Positions 1 to 8,995 of a stretch of 64,000 nt of DNA are shown piece by piece. The notes under the pieces are model-generated. The model was given only the letters and a program-made list of their open reading frames with translations. It made no database searches and was not told where the DNA came from. Both the position numbers and the translations under genes were made by a program. The stretch is from positions 1 through 64,000 of the forward strand of contig JABIFY010000052.1 of the NCBI GenBank assembly GCA_018650465.1. The letters run 5' to 3'. Source of the stretch: Alphaproteobacteria bacterium (lineage in GTDB: Bacteria > Pseudomonadota > Alphaproteobacteria > UBA2966). The first letter of the stretch is position 1; each line of letters starts with the position of its first letter.

Positions 1-1
1 G

Positions 2-1447
2 AATTACCTCAACAAGGCCAGTCGGGATACCTTGAAGGCCATTGAACATCTGTTGCCGATCAAGGCTGACGACGTTCTTGGTTGCTGCATTGACGTATTC
101 CACAAGGATCCGTCCCATCAGCGCAAGATTTTGGCAGATGGTTCCAACCTGCCGATCGCCTCTCACATCAAGCTGGGTGAAGAAACCCTTGATCTGCTGG
201 TCTCGCCCGTGAACGACAAGCAAGGTAACTACATTGCCGCCATGGCAATATGGAGTGTGATTACCGCCAAAGTAAAAGCCGACGCTGAAACCAATCAATT
301 GCGTCAAATGATCGAAGAAATGCCCATCAACGTTATGATGGCAGAACCCGGCAATCTCGATCTGACCTATATGAACGCGCAATCTCGCAAGACCTTGAAG
401 ACACTTGAGCATCTCTTGCCAGTTAAGGTTGACGACATGGTTGGTCAGTCGATTGATGTTTTCCACAAGGATCCGTCACATCAGCGCAAGTTGCTGGGCG
501 ATCCAGGCAACATGCCTTATTCAGCCAAGATCAAGCTGGGAGAAGAAACACTCAGACTTGATGTCAGTGCCGTGTTTGACATGGACAAAAACTATATTGG
601 CCCGATGGTTGCCTGGAGCGTTATCACGTCCCAGATTAAAATTGCCAATAACGTCTCTGAAGTGGTGGATATTGTTGCATCGGCTTCAACCGAATTGAAA
701 GCCAGTGCTCAAGCCATGGTTGGTTCAGCCGAGGAAACGGCAAATCAGTCAACTGCGGTGGCTGCGGCCTCGGAAGAAGTCACTGCCAACGTGCAGACTG
801 TGGCTGCTGCAGCTGAAGAGCTGTCCAGTTCGGTTAACGAAATCAGTCGTCAGGTTGCAGAATCAACCCGTATTTCTGAGGAAGCAGTGCACGAAACTGA
901 ACGCACCAACGAAGTGGCTCAGGGTCTGGCAGAAGCGGCCCAGAAAATTGGCGATGTGGTCAAACTGATCAGTGACATTGCCGGTCAGACCAACTTGTTG
1001 GCTTTGAATGCGACCATCGAAGCAGCCCGCGCCGGTGAAGCTGGTAAAGGCTTCGCGGTTGTGGCATCCGAGGTCAAGAGCCTGGCAAACCAAACCGCCA
1101 AGGCAACCGAGGACATCGCAGCCCAGGTTGGCAACATCCAAAGCGCCACTAACGACGCTGTCGGGGCCATCAAGGGTGTTGGCGGCACCATCAACAAACT
1201 GAGTGAGATTGCCACGTCAATCAGCTCAGCCGTTGAAGAGCAAGGTGCCGCTACCGGTGAGATCAGTCGTAACGTTCAGGAAGCTGCGAACGGGACACAA
1301 GAAGTCACTGGCAACATCACCAAGGTCAGTACCAATGCCTCCGAAAGTGGATCATCCGCGACCCAGGTGCTGGAGGCTGCTGATGGCCTGTCTGAAGAAG
1401 CTGAAAAGATGCGGACCCAAATCGGCGACTTCATCGATTCACTCTAA
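2..1447 (+). CDS. Methyl-accepting chemotaxis protein with tandem PAS domains (5' truncated by window edge)
   Basis: Soluble chemoreceptor that would pass a ligand or redox signal to the CheA/CheW array. The ORF track starts at a TTG at 32, but the frame is open to base 2 and reads YLNKASRDTLK, matching the start of the second PAS unit, so the gene begins outside the window. Two PAS copies (about residues 1-95 and 100-205) share FHKDPSHQRK and IKLGEETL. A long helical MCP signalling domain follows, with the conserved hairpin tip (GQTNLLALNATIEAARAGEAG). No membrane segment or HAMP domain is present in the visible part, and no CheR-tethering pentapeptide is seen at the C-terminus. A strong terminator follows. 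The family call is firm; the ligand is unknown. Confidence 0.93.
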   Translation, partial: NYLNKASRDTLKAIEHLLPIKADDVLGCCIDVFHKDPSHQRKILADGSNLPIASHIKLGEETLDLLVSPVNDKQGNYIAAMAIWSVITAKVKADAETNQLRQMIEEMPINVMMAEPGNLDLTYMNAQSRKTLKTLEHLLPVKVDDMVGQSIDVFHKDPSHQRKLLGDPGNMPYSAKIKLGEETLRLDVSAVFDMDKNYIGPMVAWSVITSQIKIANNVSEVVDIVASASTELKASAQAMVGSAEETANQSTAVAAASEEVTANVQTVAAAAEELSSSVNEISRQVAESTRISEEAVHETERTNEVAQGLAEAAQKIGDVVKLISDIAGQTNLLALNATIEAARAGEAGKGFAVVASEVKSLANQTAKATEDIAAQVGNIQSATNDAVGAIKGVGGTINKLSEIATSISSAVEEQGAATGEISRNVQEAANGTQEVTGNITKVSTNASESGSSATQVLEAADGLSEEAEKMRTQIGDFIDSL

Positions 1448-1469
1448 ATCAAATTACGACCAACAAATC

Positions 1470-1498
1470 GGGGCGGCCAATTGGCCGCCCCTTTTTTT
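1470..1498 (+). terminator. Rho-independent terminator of the chemoreceptor gene
   Basis: A perfect 11-bp inverted repeat (GGGGCGGCCAA / TTGGCCGCCCC) begins 23 bases after the stop codon and is followed by a run of seven T. Confidence 0.92.
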
Positions 1499-1562
1499 GG
1501 CTGAAAACAAACTGTCATTACCGAAATATACCTGACAACGTGAAGGCACGAACAGGCCTGAA

Positions 1563-2360
1563 CTATTCCTCGTTCTCCTGCGTCTTCAAAAAGGTCTGAT
1601 GGTCGAACTCACTACCTTTTTGTAACATGGCATGCAGCACATCATCTCTGGGCGCCGGAGATTTTGGCCAGGCGACGCGACTATGACTGAGGCCCAAACC
1701 CAACAACGTTTCAACAAGTTTATAGGTCAGCGGCCCTGGATTAATGACCGGCACAGGAAGCCTGTCGGCGAGATACGCGTGGGCCTGATGCATGGTTGTC
1801 GATCCCAGCAAAATGACATCGGCCCCGTCTTCTTCAATACAGGCCTGTGCTGCCGTTTCCAGCAGAGGAAATATTTCCTCTTCCTTACCGCCCAGCAGTC
1901 CGATGTTATCAGGACTGACATCGATTGAACGGATCGAAGCACACTGGTTGGTAAAACCCAGGTCCTTGATTGTTTTTTCATACAGATGCACCCAATGTTG
2001 CCACATCGTAACAACTGAGAAGCGGTTACCCAGCAACATCGCCATCAGCATAGACGCCCTGCCCGGTCCGATCACCGGAATATCCAGTGCCGAGCGCAAG
2101 GCAGCCACGCCGGAATCGCTCATGGTATCAATACAAACAGCATCATACCCCCGCGCCTGGGCTGACAACCCTGCCTCCAGCATCCCCACATCAGCCAACA
2201 CGAGATCATATTGGCTGACGTAGTTTTTGGGTGCCACGAGCACAGATTCAAAGTCGAACTGGATATCGGGTCCAAGTTCGACAGCTTTTACCTGGTCGCG
2301 TCGTTGCTGTCTGTTTTCATCGCTCATGGGAAAGGGAACGAGGACGAGGACCTTGGCCAT
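1563..2360 (-). CDS. Asp/Glu/hydantoin racemase superfamily protein lacking the usual catalytic cysteines
   Basis: 265 residues from the ATG at 2360, preceded by GGAG seven bases upstream; the longer ORF-track start at 2486 adds non-family sequence and runs across the divergent neighbour. The fold signatures are present: an N-terminal MAKVLVLVPFP strand, IDTMSDSG followed by IPVIGPG in the middle, and LGSTTMHQAHAYL with PVINPG near the end. In true racemases both motif positions carry Cys (one per half). Here they are Thr/Met and Ser/Thr, so ordinary two-cysteine racemization is unlikely. Possible roles are a maleate-isomerase-like, decarboxylase-like or non-catalytic member. Divergent from the CoA-binding/metY pair. 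Confidence 0.8.
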   Translation of the reverse strand: MAKVLVLVPFPMSDENRQQRRDQVKAVELGPDIQFDFESVLVAPKNYVSQYDLVLADVGMLEAGLSAQARGYDAVCIDTMSDSGVAALRSALDIPVIGPGRASMLMAMLLGNRFSVVTMWQHWVHLYEKTIKDLGFTNQCASIRSIDVSPDNIGLLGGKEEEIFPLLETAAQACIEEDGADVILLGSTTMHQAHAYLADRLPVPVINPGPLTYKLVETLLGLGLSHSRVAWPKSPAPRDDVLHAMLQKGSEFDHQTFLKTQENEE

Positions 2361-2478
2361 AATGATCTCCGTAGTGATTTGCTTTTTGGCGAAGTTAAAA
2401 GAAAGAGGCGCTTGATATTGCCCCAAGGGTTGTGATGGAGTGGAATATATCCCCGAAACACCTTGCGGACATATATGC

Positions 2479-2967
2479 ATGAGCAATCTATCCTATACCG
2501 ACGGCAAGTTGCGAACGATCCTGAATGATTGCAAGACCATTGCCGTCGTCGGGGCGTCGGCTAACTGGAAGCGCCCTTCATTCTTCGCCATGAAATATTT
2601 GCAGGGAAAAGGGTACCGGATCATACCGGTGAACCCCGGCCAGGCAGGCAAGAAAATCCTTGGCGAGACCTGTTATGCCAACCTTAAAGATATCCCGGAA
2701 CCTGTTGATATGGTTGATATATTTCGAAATTCCAATGATGCCTATGGAGTCACGGAGGATGCCATAGAGATCGGGGCAAAGGTTGTCTGGATGCAGCTTG
2801 CCATCATCAATGAAGCGGCGGCCGAGATGGCGCAAAATGCGGGACTGGAAGTGGTCATGGATCGCTGCCCAAAAATTGAATATAGCCGCTTGTTTGGTGA
2901 ACTCGGCTGGAGCGGTATCAATACGGGCGTGATTTCAAGCAAACGACGCAAGGTAGGCCGGAAATGA
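2479..2967 (+). CDS. CoA-binding domain protein (YccU-like)
   Basis: 162 residues with a Rossmann-type CoA-binding fold: TIAVVGASANWKRPS at the N-terminus, GYRIIPVNPG, PVDMVDIFR and KVVWMQL, ending with the CPKIEYSRL segment typical of YccU-like proteins. I chose the ATG at 2479 (MSNLSYTDG) because family members start just before the TIAVVGAS strand; the ATG at 2440 is possible but adds unrelated residues, and neither start has a clear Shine-Dalgarno site. The stop overlaps the start of metY by 4 bases (ATGA), so the two are translationally coupled. The biochemical role of this family is poorly defined. Confidence 0.88.
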   Translation: MSNLSYTDGKLRTILNDCKTIAVVGASANWKRPSFFAMKYLQGKGYRIIPVNPGQAGKKILGETCYANLKDIPEPVDMVDIFRNSNDAYGVTEDAIEIGAKVVWMQLAIINEAAAEMAQNAGLEVVMDRCPKIEYSRLFGELGWSGINTGVISSKRRKVGRK

Positions 2968-4265
2968 GCAACAACAAAACGAGCGACAATAATGACTTTG
3001 GTTTTGAAACCCTGGCCATCCACGCCGGTGCGGCCCCTGACGCAGAGACCGGTGCCCGTTCAACGCCGATTTATCAGACCACGTCCTATGTCTTTGATGA
3101 TGTCGATCAAGCCGCTTCCCTGTTTAACCTTCAATCATTTGGCTTTATATACTCGCGACTGACCAACCCGACGGTCGCTGTGCTGGAGCAACGCATTGCT
3201 GCCCTGGAAGGCGGTCGTGGTGCCGTCGCATGTTCTTCAGGTCATGCTGCCCAGCAATTAACCTTTTTCACACTGATGGAGCCCGGGGATGAATTTATCG
3301 CGGCGACAAATCTGTATGGCGGCTCGATCACACAATTTGGACAAAGTTTCAAGAAGTTCGGCTGGCACTGTCACTTTGTTGATCCCGTGGACCCGGAAAA
3401 TTTTCGCCGTGCCCTGACACCCAAATGCAAGGCAATCTTTATTGAAAGCCTGGCTAATCCCGGCGGTGTTATTGTCGATATCGAGGCCGTTGCGGTCGTT
3501 GCCAAAGAAGCCGGCATTCCATTGATCGTCGACAACACCATGGCAACGCCTTATCTGTGTAGCCCCTTCGATTGGGGCGCGGATATTATTGTGCATTCCA
3601 TGACCAAGTTCCTGGGTGGGCACGGCAATTCCATGGGTGGTGTGGTTGTCGAATCCGGCAATTTTGACTGGGCCCAAAACGACAAGTTTCCGGGCATGAC
3701 CCAACCTTCAGAATCTTATCATGGCCTGGTATTTTACGAGACCTTCGGCGATTTTGGCTTCACCATGAAAGCCAGGGCAGAAGGCTTGCGGGACCTGGGC
3801 CCGGCCTTGTCGCCATTTAATGCTTTTCAGATTATCACCGGCACTGAAACCCTGCCCTTACGCATGGATCGCCACATTGCCAACGCCCGAACTGTCGCGG
3901 AATTCCTCGACAATCATGCAAAGGTCGACTGGGTATCCTATGCCGGTTTAAAGACCAGTCCGTTTTATGATCTGGGTAAAAAATATCTGCCAAAGGGGCC
4001 AGGCTCTGTCTTTACCTTTGGCGTCAAGGGCGGGTTTGATGCAGGTGTCAAACTGGTGGAGGCCTGTGAGCTGTTTTCCCACCTGGCCAATATCGGCGAT
4101 ACCCGCAGCCTGATCATTCACCCGGCATCTACCACCCACCGCCAGCTGACAGAAGAGCAATTGCGGGCCTCAGGATCGGGTCCGGAAGTAATCAGACTAT
4201 CCATTGGTCTGGAGACAGTTGACGACATTATCAGGGACCTGGATCAGGCCTTGGCGGCAACGTGA
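2964..4265 (+). CDS. metY: O-acetylhomoserine sulfhydrylase (aminocarboxypropyltransferase), PLP enzyme
   Basis: 433 residues, the usual length for MetY/Met17. It makes homocysteine (or methionine) from O-acetylhomoserine and sulfide (or methanethiol). Motifs of the Cys/Met metabolism PLP family are all visible: FETLAIHAG at the N-terminus, PIYQTTSYVF, YSRLTNPT, the substrate-binding CSSGHAAQ segment, and VHSMTKFLGGHGN, which carries the Schiff-base lysine. The C-terminal IRLSIGLE is also intact. Coupled by ATGA overlap to the CoA-binding protein upstream. No SAM or other riboswitch is apparent upstream. Confidence 0.95.
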   Translation: MSNNKTSDNNDFGFETLAIHAGAAPDAETGARSTPIYQTTSYVFDDVDQAASLFNLQSFGFIYSRLTNPTVAVLEQRIAALEGGRGAVACSSGHAAQQLTFFTLMEPGDEFIAATNLYGGSITQFGQSFKKFGWHCHFVDPVDPENFRRALTPKCKAIFIESLANPGGVIVDIEAVAVVAKEAGIPLIVDNTMATPYLCSPFDWGADIIVHSMTKFLGGHGNSMGGVVVESGNFDWAQNDKFPGMTQPSESYHGLVFYETFGDFGFTMKARAEGLRDLGPALSPFNAFQIITGTETLPLRMDRHIANARTVAEFLDNHAKVDWVSYAGLKTSPFYDLGKKYLPKGPGSVFTFGVKGGFDAGVKLVEACELFSHLANIGDTRSLIIHPASTTHRQLTEEQLRASGSGPEVIRLSIGLETVDDIIRDLDQALAAT

Positions 4266-4306
4266 TATCTGCCCGGGCGATTCCGGTCTTGATGGAGTCT
4301 CTCCGA

Positions 4307-4516
4307 TTATCGCATCTTGGTTGAACCTGCCCTTTTGCGATCTGCATCAATCCAGGCTTCGTCGCGGGCAACGCATTTGTCAAAATCAGCCGTGCCTTTG
4401 CTAAGCCCTATTTGCTGACAACGTTGTTCGTACCAGGTTACTTCTTTTGAAACGCAGGCAGTGACCAATGCCAGCGCCCCCGCCACAATTATTACCCTTG
4501 TCAGCTGTCTTTGCAT
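4307..4516 (-). CDS. Small predicted lipoprotein
   Basis: 69 residues from the ATG at 4516, which follows GGGCGGAG at good spacing; the ORF-track start at 4588 is not needed. The N-terminus has two basic residues, a hydrophobic stretch (VIIVAGALALVT) and a lipobox ending at Cys (LVTAC), followed by a short polar domain with two more cysteines (EQRCQQIGL and DFDKCVARDE) that could form a disulfide. No known family recognised. It points towards the 3' end of metY. Confidence 0.75.
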   Translation of the reverse strand: MQRQLTRVIIVAGALALVTACVSKEVTWYEQRCQQIGLSKGTADFDKCVARDEAWIDADRKRAGSTKMR

Positions 4517-4650
4517 GTCTCCGCCCTTTTCTGTCTCGCAATATATTATTAATGTGGTGATGTCGTTGTCGGCAAGCAAGGTAAACATAGTTCAATCACG
4601 GCTTCAGGTAACTTGTCTAAATTCAGAAATATAGCAATCAGGGGATATCA

Positions 4651-6006
4651 GTGAACCTTTATAGCAAACTGGCGGCACGGGCCGCCAATCAAAATCCCGT
4701 CACCGTCGGTGTGATCGGTGGCGGCAAGTTTGGCTCTATGTTTCTGGCGCAGGCCCGTTTGACAATCGGCCTGCAGGTTGCCGCTGTTATTGACCTCGCG
4801 CCGGAACGCGCTCACGCCAATCTCGCCGCGACCGGCTGGTCCAAAGAGCAATATTCGGCCTCTTCGATTGCGGATGCCCTGAAATCAGGCGGAACTTATG
4901 TGGGTGACGATGCCGCTGCCATGATTGCAACCGGCGGCATTGATGTTGTCGTCGACGCCACAGGCGATCCGTCTGCCGGTATCCGACATGCGCTGCTGTG
5001 CTGTGAGCATGGCAAAAACGTGATTATGGTCAATGTTGAAGCTGACGCCCTGGCAGGACCTTTGTTGGCCCGTCGGGCAGAAGAAGCCGGGGTGATTTAT
5101 TCTCTGGCCTATGGTGATCAACCGGCCCTGATTTGTGAGCAAGTTGACTGGGCCCGCGCCATTGGTTTCAAGGTCGTATCAGCCGGAAAAGGCACGCGCT
5201 ATTTGCCAGAGTTCCATCAGTCCACGCCGGACAATGTGTTCGAAAACTATTTTGTTGATGCGGAAGTCGCCAAACGCGGCAACATGAACCCCAAAATGAG
5301 CACCAGCTTTATCGATGGCACCAAATCAGCTATCGAAATGACGGCAGTTTGTAACGCCACCGGTTTGACCCCACAGCCGCATGGCTTGAGCTTCCCGCCT
5401 GTGTCCTGTTACGAACTGGCCGACGTACTGAAACCTTCCTCAGCAGGCGGTAGTCTCAGCCATGCCGGTACAACAGAGGTGATATCCTGCCTGCATCGCG
5501 ACGGCACCGACGTCGAACATCATTTGCAAATGGGCGTCTATGTCGTGGTGGAAGCCGACAATGACTACGTTTCCCATTGTTTTGAGGAATATAACCTGCT
5601 GCACGACAAGTCTGCCAAATATTCAGCCATGTACAAACCAACCCACCTGATCGGACTAGAGCTTGGCATTTCCGTTGCCTCCATTGCCCTGCGTGGCGAA
5701 GCGACCGGCACACCAACCGGTTTTCGCTCCGATGTTGTGGCGACGGCGAAACGCGATCTCAAACCGGGTGAAATGCTGGATGGTGAAGGCGGATACTGTG
5801 TCTGGGGCAAACAAATGCCTGCTCACACATCAGTCTCTATGGGCGCCTTGCCCTTGGGGTTGGCTCACAATGTCAAACTCAAGAACGAAGTCAAACAGGG
5901 CCAGCAGGTTTGCTGGACCGATGTTGAAATCGATGAAACTGATATGGCTGTGCGTTTTCGTCGTCAAATGGAGCAAGCCTTCTCGGCCGACGAAGCTGCT
6001 GAATAA
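4651..6006 (+). CDS. NAD(P)-dependent homoserine-dehydrogenase-like oxidoreductase with C-terminal SAF-type domain
   Basis: 451 residues starting at GTG, with AGGGGAT about eight bases upstream. The N-terminal Rossmann fold shows VGVIGGGKFGSMF. The middle (DVVVDATGDPSAGIRHA, NVIMVNVEADALAGP) resembles homoserine dehydrogenases and related sugar-acid oxidoreductases. The last ~100 residues (VVATAKRDLKPGEMLDGEGG, LPLGLAHNVKLKN) form a SAF-like domain. Such proteins occur in sugar-acid catabolism, but the substrate cannot be told from sequence, and no pathway partners are adjacent. Confidence 0.82.
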   Translation: MNLYSKLAARAANQNPVTVGVIGGGKFGSMFLAQARLTIGLQVAAVIDLAPERAHANLAATGWSKEQYSASSIADALKSGGTYVGDDAAAMIATGGIDVVVDATGDPSAGIRHALLCCEHGKNVIMVNVEADALAGPLLARRAEEAGVIYSLAYGDQPALICEQVDWARAIGFKVVSAGKGTRYLPEFHQSTPDNVFENYFVDAEVAKRGNMNPKMSTSFIDGTKSAIEMTAVCNATGLTPQPHGLSFPPVSCYELADVLKPSSAGGSLSHAGTTEVISCLHRDGTDVEHHLQMGVYVVVEADNDYVSHCFEEYNLLHDKSAKYSAMYKPTHLIGLELGISVASIALRGEATGTPTGFRSDVVATAKRDLKPGEMLDGEGGYCVWGKQMPAHTSVSMGALPLGLAHNVKLKNEVKQGQQVCWTDVEIDETDMAVRFRRQMEQAFSADEAAE

Positions 6007-6069
6007 TCATGGATCCATAAGCCCGGTGTCTCGCTGGCGTTCCACAGAAAGGTGAGGTAGTTTGCGCTT

Positions 6070-6612
6070 ATGCGAACAAATATTCTAATCAGCGGTCTCA
6101 GTTTTTTGCGTCGCTTTACACCTGCGGCTCTGTTGCTGGCCATGTTACTGAATGCCCTGCCTGTCATGGCCCAGGCGGGATTCGAAGAAGCCACTGCTGC
6201 TTTTTCTGCCGGTAAGTTCGATCACGCCTTGAACGAATTCCGCTCACTTGCCGAGGGTGGTCACAGCGAAGCCGAGTTTATGTTGGGCGTGATGTATTTT
6301 CAGGGCCGGGCTGTTGCGCAAAACCGTGCCATCGCCGCTGTCTGGTTTCACAAATCTGCTCTGAAGGGACATGGTGGCGCGCAACTGGCACTGGGGTCCG
6401 TAAATATTCGCGGTGTTGGCGTTTATCAAAACCTGCATGAAGCCTACAAATGGCTGACCCTGGCCGCCTTAAGTTCCTCATCGGACATCAAGGAGAAGGC
6501 GGTTATTCTTCTTCAGGATGCAGGCAGGCTTATGACCCCGGATGAAATCAGGGTCGCCAAATCAAGTGCAAGTGATTTCGAGCCCTTCAAGTCCGGACTT
6601 ACATCGAATTAG
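6070..6612 (+). CDS. Secreted Sel1-repeat protein
   Basis: 180 residues. A signal peptide (basic start, LLLAMLLNALPVMAQA) is followed by Sel1-type TPR repeats: GHSEAEFMLGVMYFQGRAV, GHGGAQLALGSVNIRGVGV, then AYKWLTLAALSSS. The C-terminus (MTPDEIRVAKSSA) resembles that of the Sel1 gene at 14062, which suggests two paralogues. Sel1 proteins usually act as adaptors; no partner is indicated here. Convergent with the GT39 gene, with a dispersed palindrome in the short gap. Confidence 0.85.
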   Translation: MRTNILISGLSFLRRFTPAALLLAMLLNALPVMAQAGFEEATAAFSAGKFDHALNEFRSLAEGGHSEAEFMLGVMYFQGRAVAQNRAIAAVWFHKSALKGHGGAQLALGSVNIRGVGVYQNLHEAYKWLTLAALSSSSDIKEKAVILLQDAGRLMTPDEIRVAKSSASDFEPFKSGLTSN

Positions 6613-6613
6613 G

Positions 6614-6638
6614 GCGTTTCCGTTAAATCCGAAAACAC
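6614..6638. repeat. Dispersed palindrome family A, copy 1
   Basis: GCGTTTCCG-N6-CCGAAAACAC in the gap between the convergent Sel1 and GT39 genes. Related copies lie near 16946, 38655 and 55590. This is the most degenerate right arm of the four. Confidence 0.6.
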
Positions 6639-6639
6639 T

Positions 6640-8289
6640 CTATTCCGGAAGCTTGATACCCGTTGCCAATGCCTCAGCCCCCCAGATTGCCAGGTAGCGA
6701 CCGCGAAAGGGTTGCTCGTACCGCGCCTTCAGGCCAGGCGGCGGCGGATTGCGGTGGATCATGATCATCACACCATCGGGATTTGCCGCAAACCATTCTG
6801 ACAGCGGTTGGTTTTTCACGACCAGGATTGGTGTTTTCAAACGCCCCAGAAAATGAAACTGGCTGTGGTATTTTTTCCGCCAGGCAACGGGTTTCCCTTC
6901 CAATTGCCGGGCAGCAATCCATTGCGAAACAGCTTTAAGGTCATAGGCGGGTGCCGCGGCACTAAAGACAAACAGATGGATCACAGCCACAATCACAGGG
7001 CCGACCAGGGTCATTTTCCGTATCGTAACGAAGCTTGGACCGGTATTCCATCTCAGCATCAAACCGGCAAGGATGATTAACACCAGGCCGCCGAGCGGTG
7101 AAACGTCGGCCAGCCAGCCAGGCGTATGCACATTCATCCAAAGATCCGGTGCAACCTGGAAACTTGCAGGAACCAGCGTCAACACAAGCCCCGTCAACAA
7201 CACCATGAGTGCCGGAAGGCGTTGATCCCATCGTCCATTTACTTGCTCATCGGGCACTCGCTCATCGGGCATTTGATCTTCGCCCAGTTTGAATGCAGCT
7301 AACAAGGCCAGGGCCGGGAACATTGGCAGCAAGTAATGCGGTTGTTTACCGCTGATAAAACTGAAGGCAATAAATGCAGGCAGGAACCAGCAGAGGGCCA
7401 ACCTGACTGGCCAGGCTTCCCGACCTGGCAGAGCAACTTTCAAGCGCCACAGCCTGGGCCACATTATCCAGGGGAAAAGCAACAGTGGCAGCAATGGCAG
7501 GTACCACCACATGGGGCGACCATGGGCGAAACTTTTTTCGACCCGCCCTGCTGTCTGACCCCAGAATATTGCTTTGGCATAGGCGTCACCACCTGCCAGA
7601 GCTGCCGGCAATGCCCAGCATAATCCAATGACGGCCCCCAACAAGATTGCCGCCAGCGTGGCCAGATACCAGTTGCGCAATTTGATTGTGCAGTCAGAGG
7701 GCAGCCACCAGGGGGCCAGCAGGACGGGCGGCAAAGTATAAAGCAGGATAACCGGTCCCTTGGCCAATACGCCGAAACCAATGGCCAGCCCCAGGATGCC
7801 AAAGCCCTGCACCATCTTGCCGCGCACGGCCAGAACGACGCCAAGCAAACCGACAGTCGCCAACAGGGCGTTCCACATATCAAACATTGTCACTGTCCCG
7901 AACAGGGACCAGAACAAGGTCCCCGTCAGCAGCCAGGGAACAAGTCCGGAAACTTCCGGTTTGCCGGGCCACAGATTTGCAGCCAAGGCACGAGCGGCAA
8001 AAATTGCACCTAGTCCTGCAAGAGGAGATACCAGCCGGGGCCACCAGTCATTGACTCCGAACAGGGACCAGCCAGCGTGAATGCTCCAGAACATCAGTGG
8101 TGGTTTGTGGGAATAGGTTTCACCGTTCAAGTGAGGCACCAGGAAATCCCCCCTGCTCCACATTTCCCAGGCGGCAGAAACGTAGCGGGTTTCGTCGGAA
8201 GGCAACAGGGGCCGGACCATCAAGGCAATCAGTAGACCAATCGCCCAAATGATGATCCAGCCATGATCAAGGCAGAATTTCCGGATCAT
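6640..8289 (-). CDS. ArnT-like glycosyltransferase family 39 membrane protein
   Basis: About 549 residues with roughly a dozen hydrophobic segments. The first periplasmic loop carries the GT39 signature: PLLPSDETRYVSAAWEMW, then HLNGETYSHKPPLMFW, with the catalytic-type acidic residue in DETRY. ArnT-like enzymes move a sugar from an undecaprenyl-phosphate donor to lipid A or another envelope acceptor at the periplasmic face. I place the start at ATG 8289, where the preceding gene's TGA is one base upstream, suggesting coupling; the ORF-track start at 8352 would overlap that gene by 62 bases. Last gene of a GT2-VTT-GT39 operon, in which GT2 would make the lipid-linked donor. A short acidic repeat (MPDERVPDEQV) sits in a loop. 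Confidence 0.88.
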   Translation of the reverse strand: MIRKFCLDHGWIIIWAIGLLIALMVRPLLPSDETRYVSAAWEMWSRGDFLVPHLNGETYSHKPPLMFWSIHAGWSLFGVNDWWPRLVSPLAGLGAIFAARALAANLWPGKPEVSGLVPWLLTGTLFWSLFGTVTMFDMWNALLATVGLLGVVLAVRGKMVQGFGILGLAIGFGVLAKGPVILLYTLPPVLLAPWWLPSDCTIKLRNWYLATLAAILLGAVIGLCWALPAALAGGDAYAKAIFWGQTAGRVEKSFAHGRPMWWYLPLLPLLLFPWIMWPRLWRLKVALPGREAWPVRLALCWFLPAFIAFSFISGKQPHYLLPMFPALALLAAFKLGEDQMPDERVPDEQVNGRWDQRLPALMVLLTGLVLTLVPASFQVAPDLWMNVHTPGWLADVSPLGGLVLIILAGLMLRWNTGPSFVTIRKMTLVGPVIVAVIHLFVFSAAAPAYDLKAVSQWIAARQLEGKPVAWRKKYHSQFHFLGRLKTPILVVKNQPLSEWFAANPDGVMIMIHRNPPPPGLKARYEQPFRGRYLAIWGAEALATGIKLPE

Positions 8290-8290
8290 C

Positions 8291-8995
8291 TCAGGGGTTG
8301 CCTTGCCCAGACTGATCAGCATCCTGATCACTGACTGAAACGTCCCGACCATATTGCCGATAAAGCATCAGGCCGACGCCGCCTGAGATTAAAAACAGCA
8401 AGGCACTGATGGCAATCTGGATTTCGGAAGAGACGCTGGAACCACTTCCCACAAGCGCAAAAATCACGGTTTGCGGAATGTAACCAATGCCCGAGCCAAC
8501 AACAAAGCTGACAGCACCGATGCTTGAAACACCGGCAGCCAGACAAGTCAGAAAGTTACTGCCAACCGGCAATAAACGGATCACCAGGGTCATGACAAAG
8601 GGAGACCGACTGAGAAAGGCATCGATTTTTCGGATGCGCCTTGGGGCCCGTTTGAGAACAACTTTTTGCCCCATGATGCGGGCATAACTAAATGCCAAAA
8701 CACATCCCAGGACTGTGGCCAGCAAGGCAAGAGCAACACCGCTGACAATACCGAACGCGTAGCCGCCCATAAAAGCAACGATCTGGCGCGGCAGTCCAAT
8801 GGCCGTGAAGGCTGTGCCGATTAAAACAAACAAGGCCTCACCGGCAATGCCTTGCCCGCGAACTTCTGCATCGATCCAGTTTGTTGTTAACAAAGACGCA
8901 ATGCCCGTCTTCTGTACCAGCCAGCCAATCGCCGCCAGAGACACCAGAAACAATGCCGCCTTGCCCAGCGAGCGAATATCCCGGCTAGCTTTCAT
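8291..8995 (-). CDS. TVP38/TMEM64 (VTT/DedA-like) membrane protein
   Basis: 234 residues from ATG 8995 (MKASRD), which overlaps the upstream GT2 gene by 11 bases; the listed TTG at 9022 is less likely. Multiple membrane segments and the VTT-domain core are visible: IGLPRQIVAFMGGYAFG, LRAP-like KRAPRRIRKIDAFLSRSPF, LVIRLLPVGSNFLTCLAAG and GIGYIPQTVIFALVG. VTT/DedA proteins are linked to scrambling or recycling of lipid carriers such as undecaprenyl phosphate. That suits a place between a polyprenyl-phosphate glycosyltransferase and an ArnT-like transferase. The role in this operon is inferred from context. Confidence 0.88.
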   Translation of the reverse strand: MKASRDIRSLGKAALFLVSLAAIGWLVQKTGIASLLTTNWIDAEVRGQGIAGEALFVLIGTAFTAIGLPRQIVAFMGGYAFGIVSGVALALLATVLGCVLAFSYARIMGQKVVLKRAPRRIRKIDAFLSRSPFVMTLVIRLLPVGSNFLTCLAAGVSSIGAVSFVVGSGIGYIPQTVIFALVGSGSSVSSEIQIAISALLFLISGGVGLMLYRQYGRDVSVSDQDADQSGQGNP

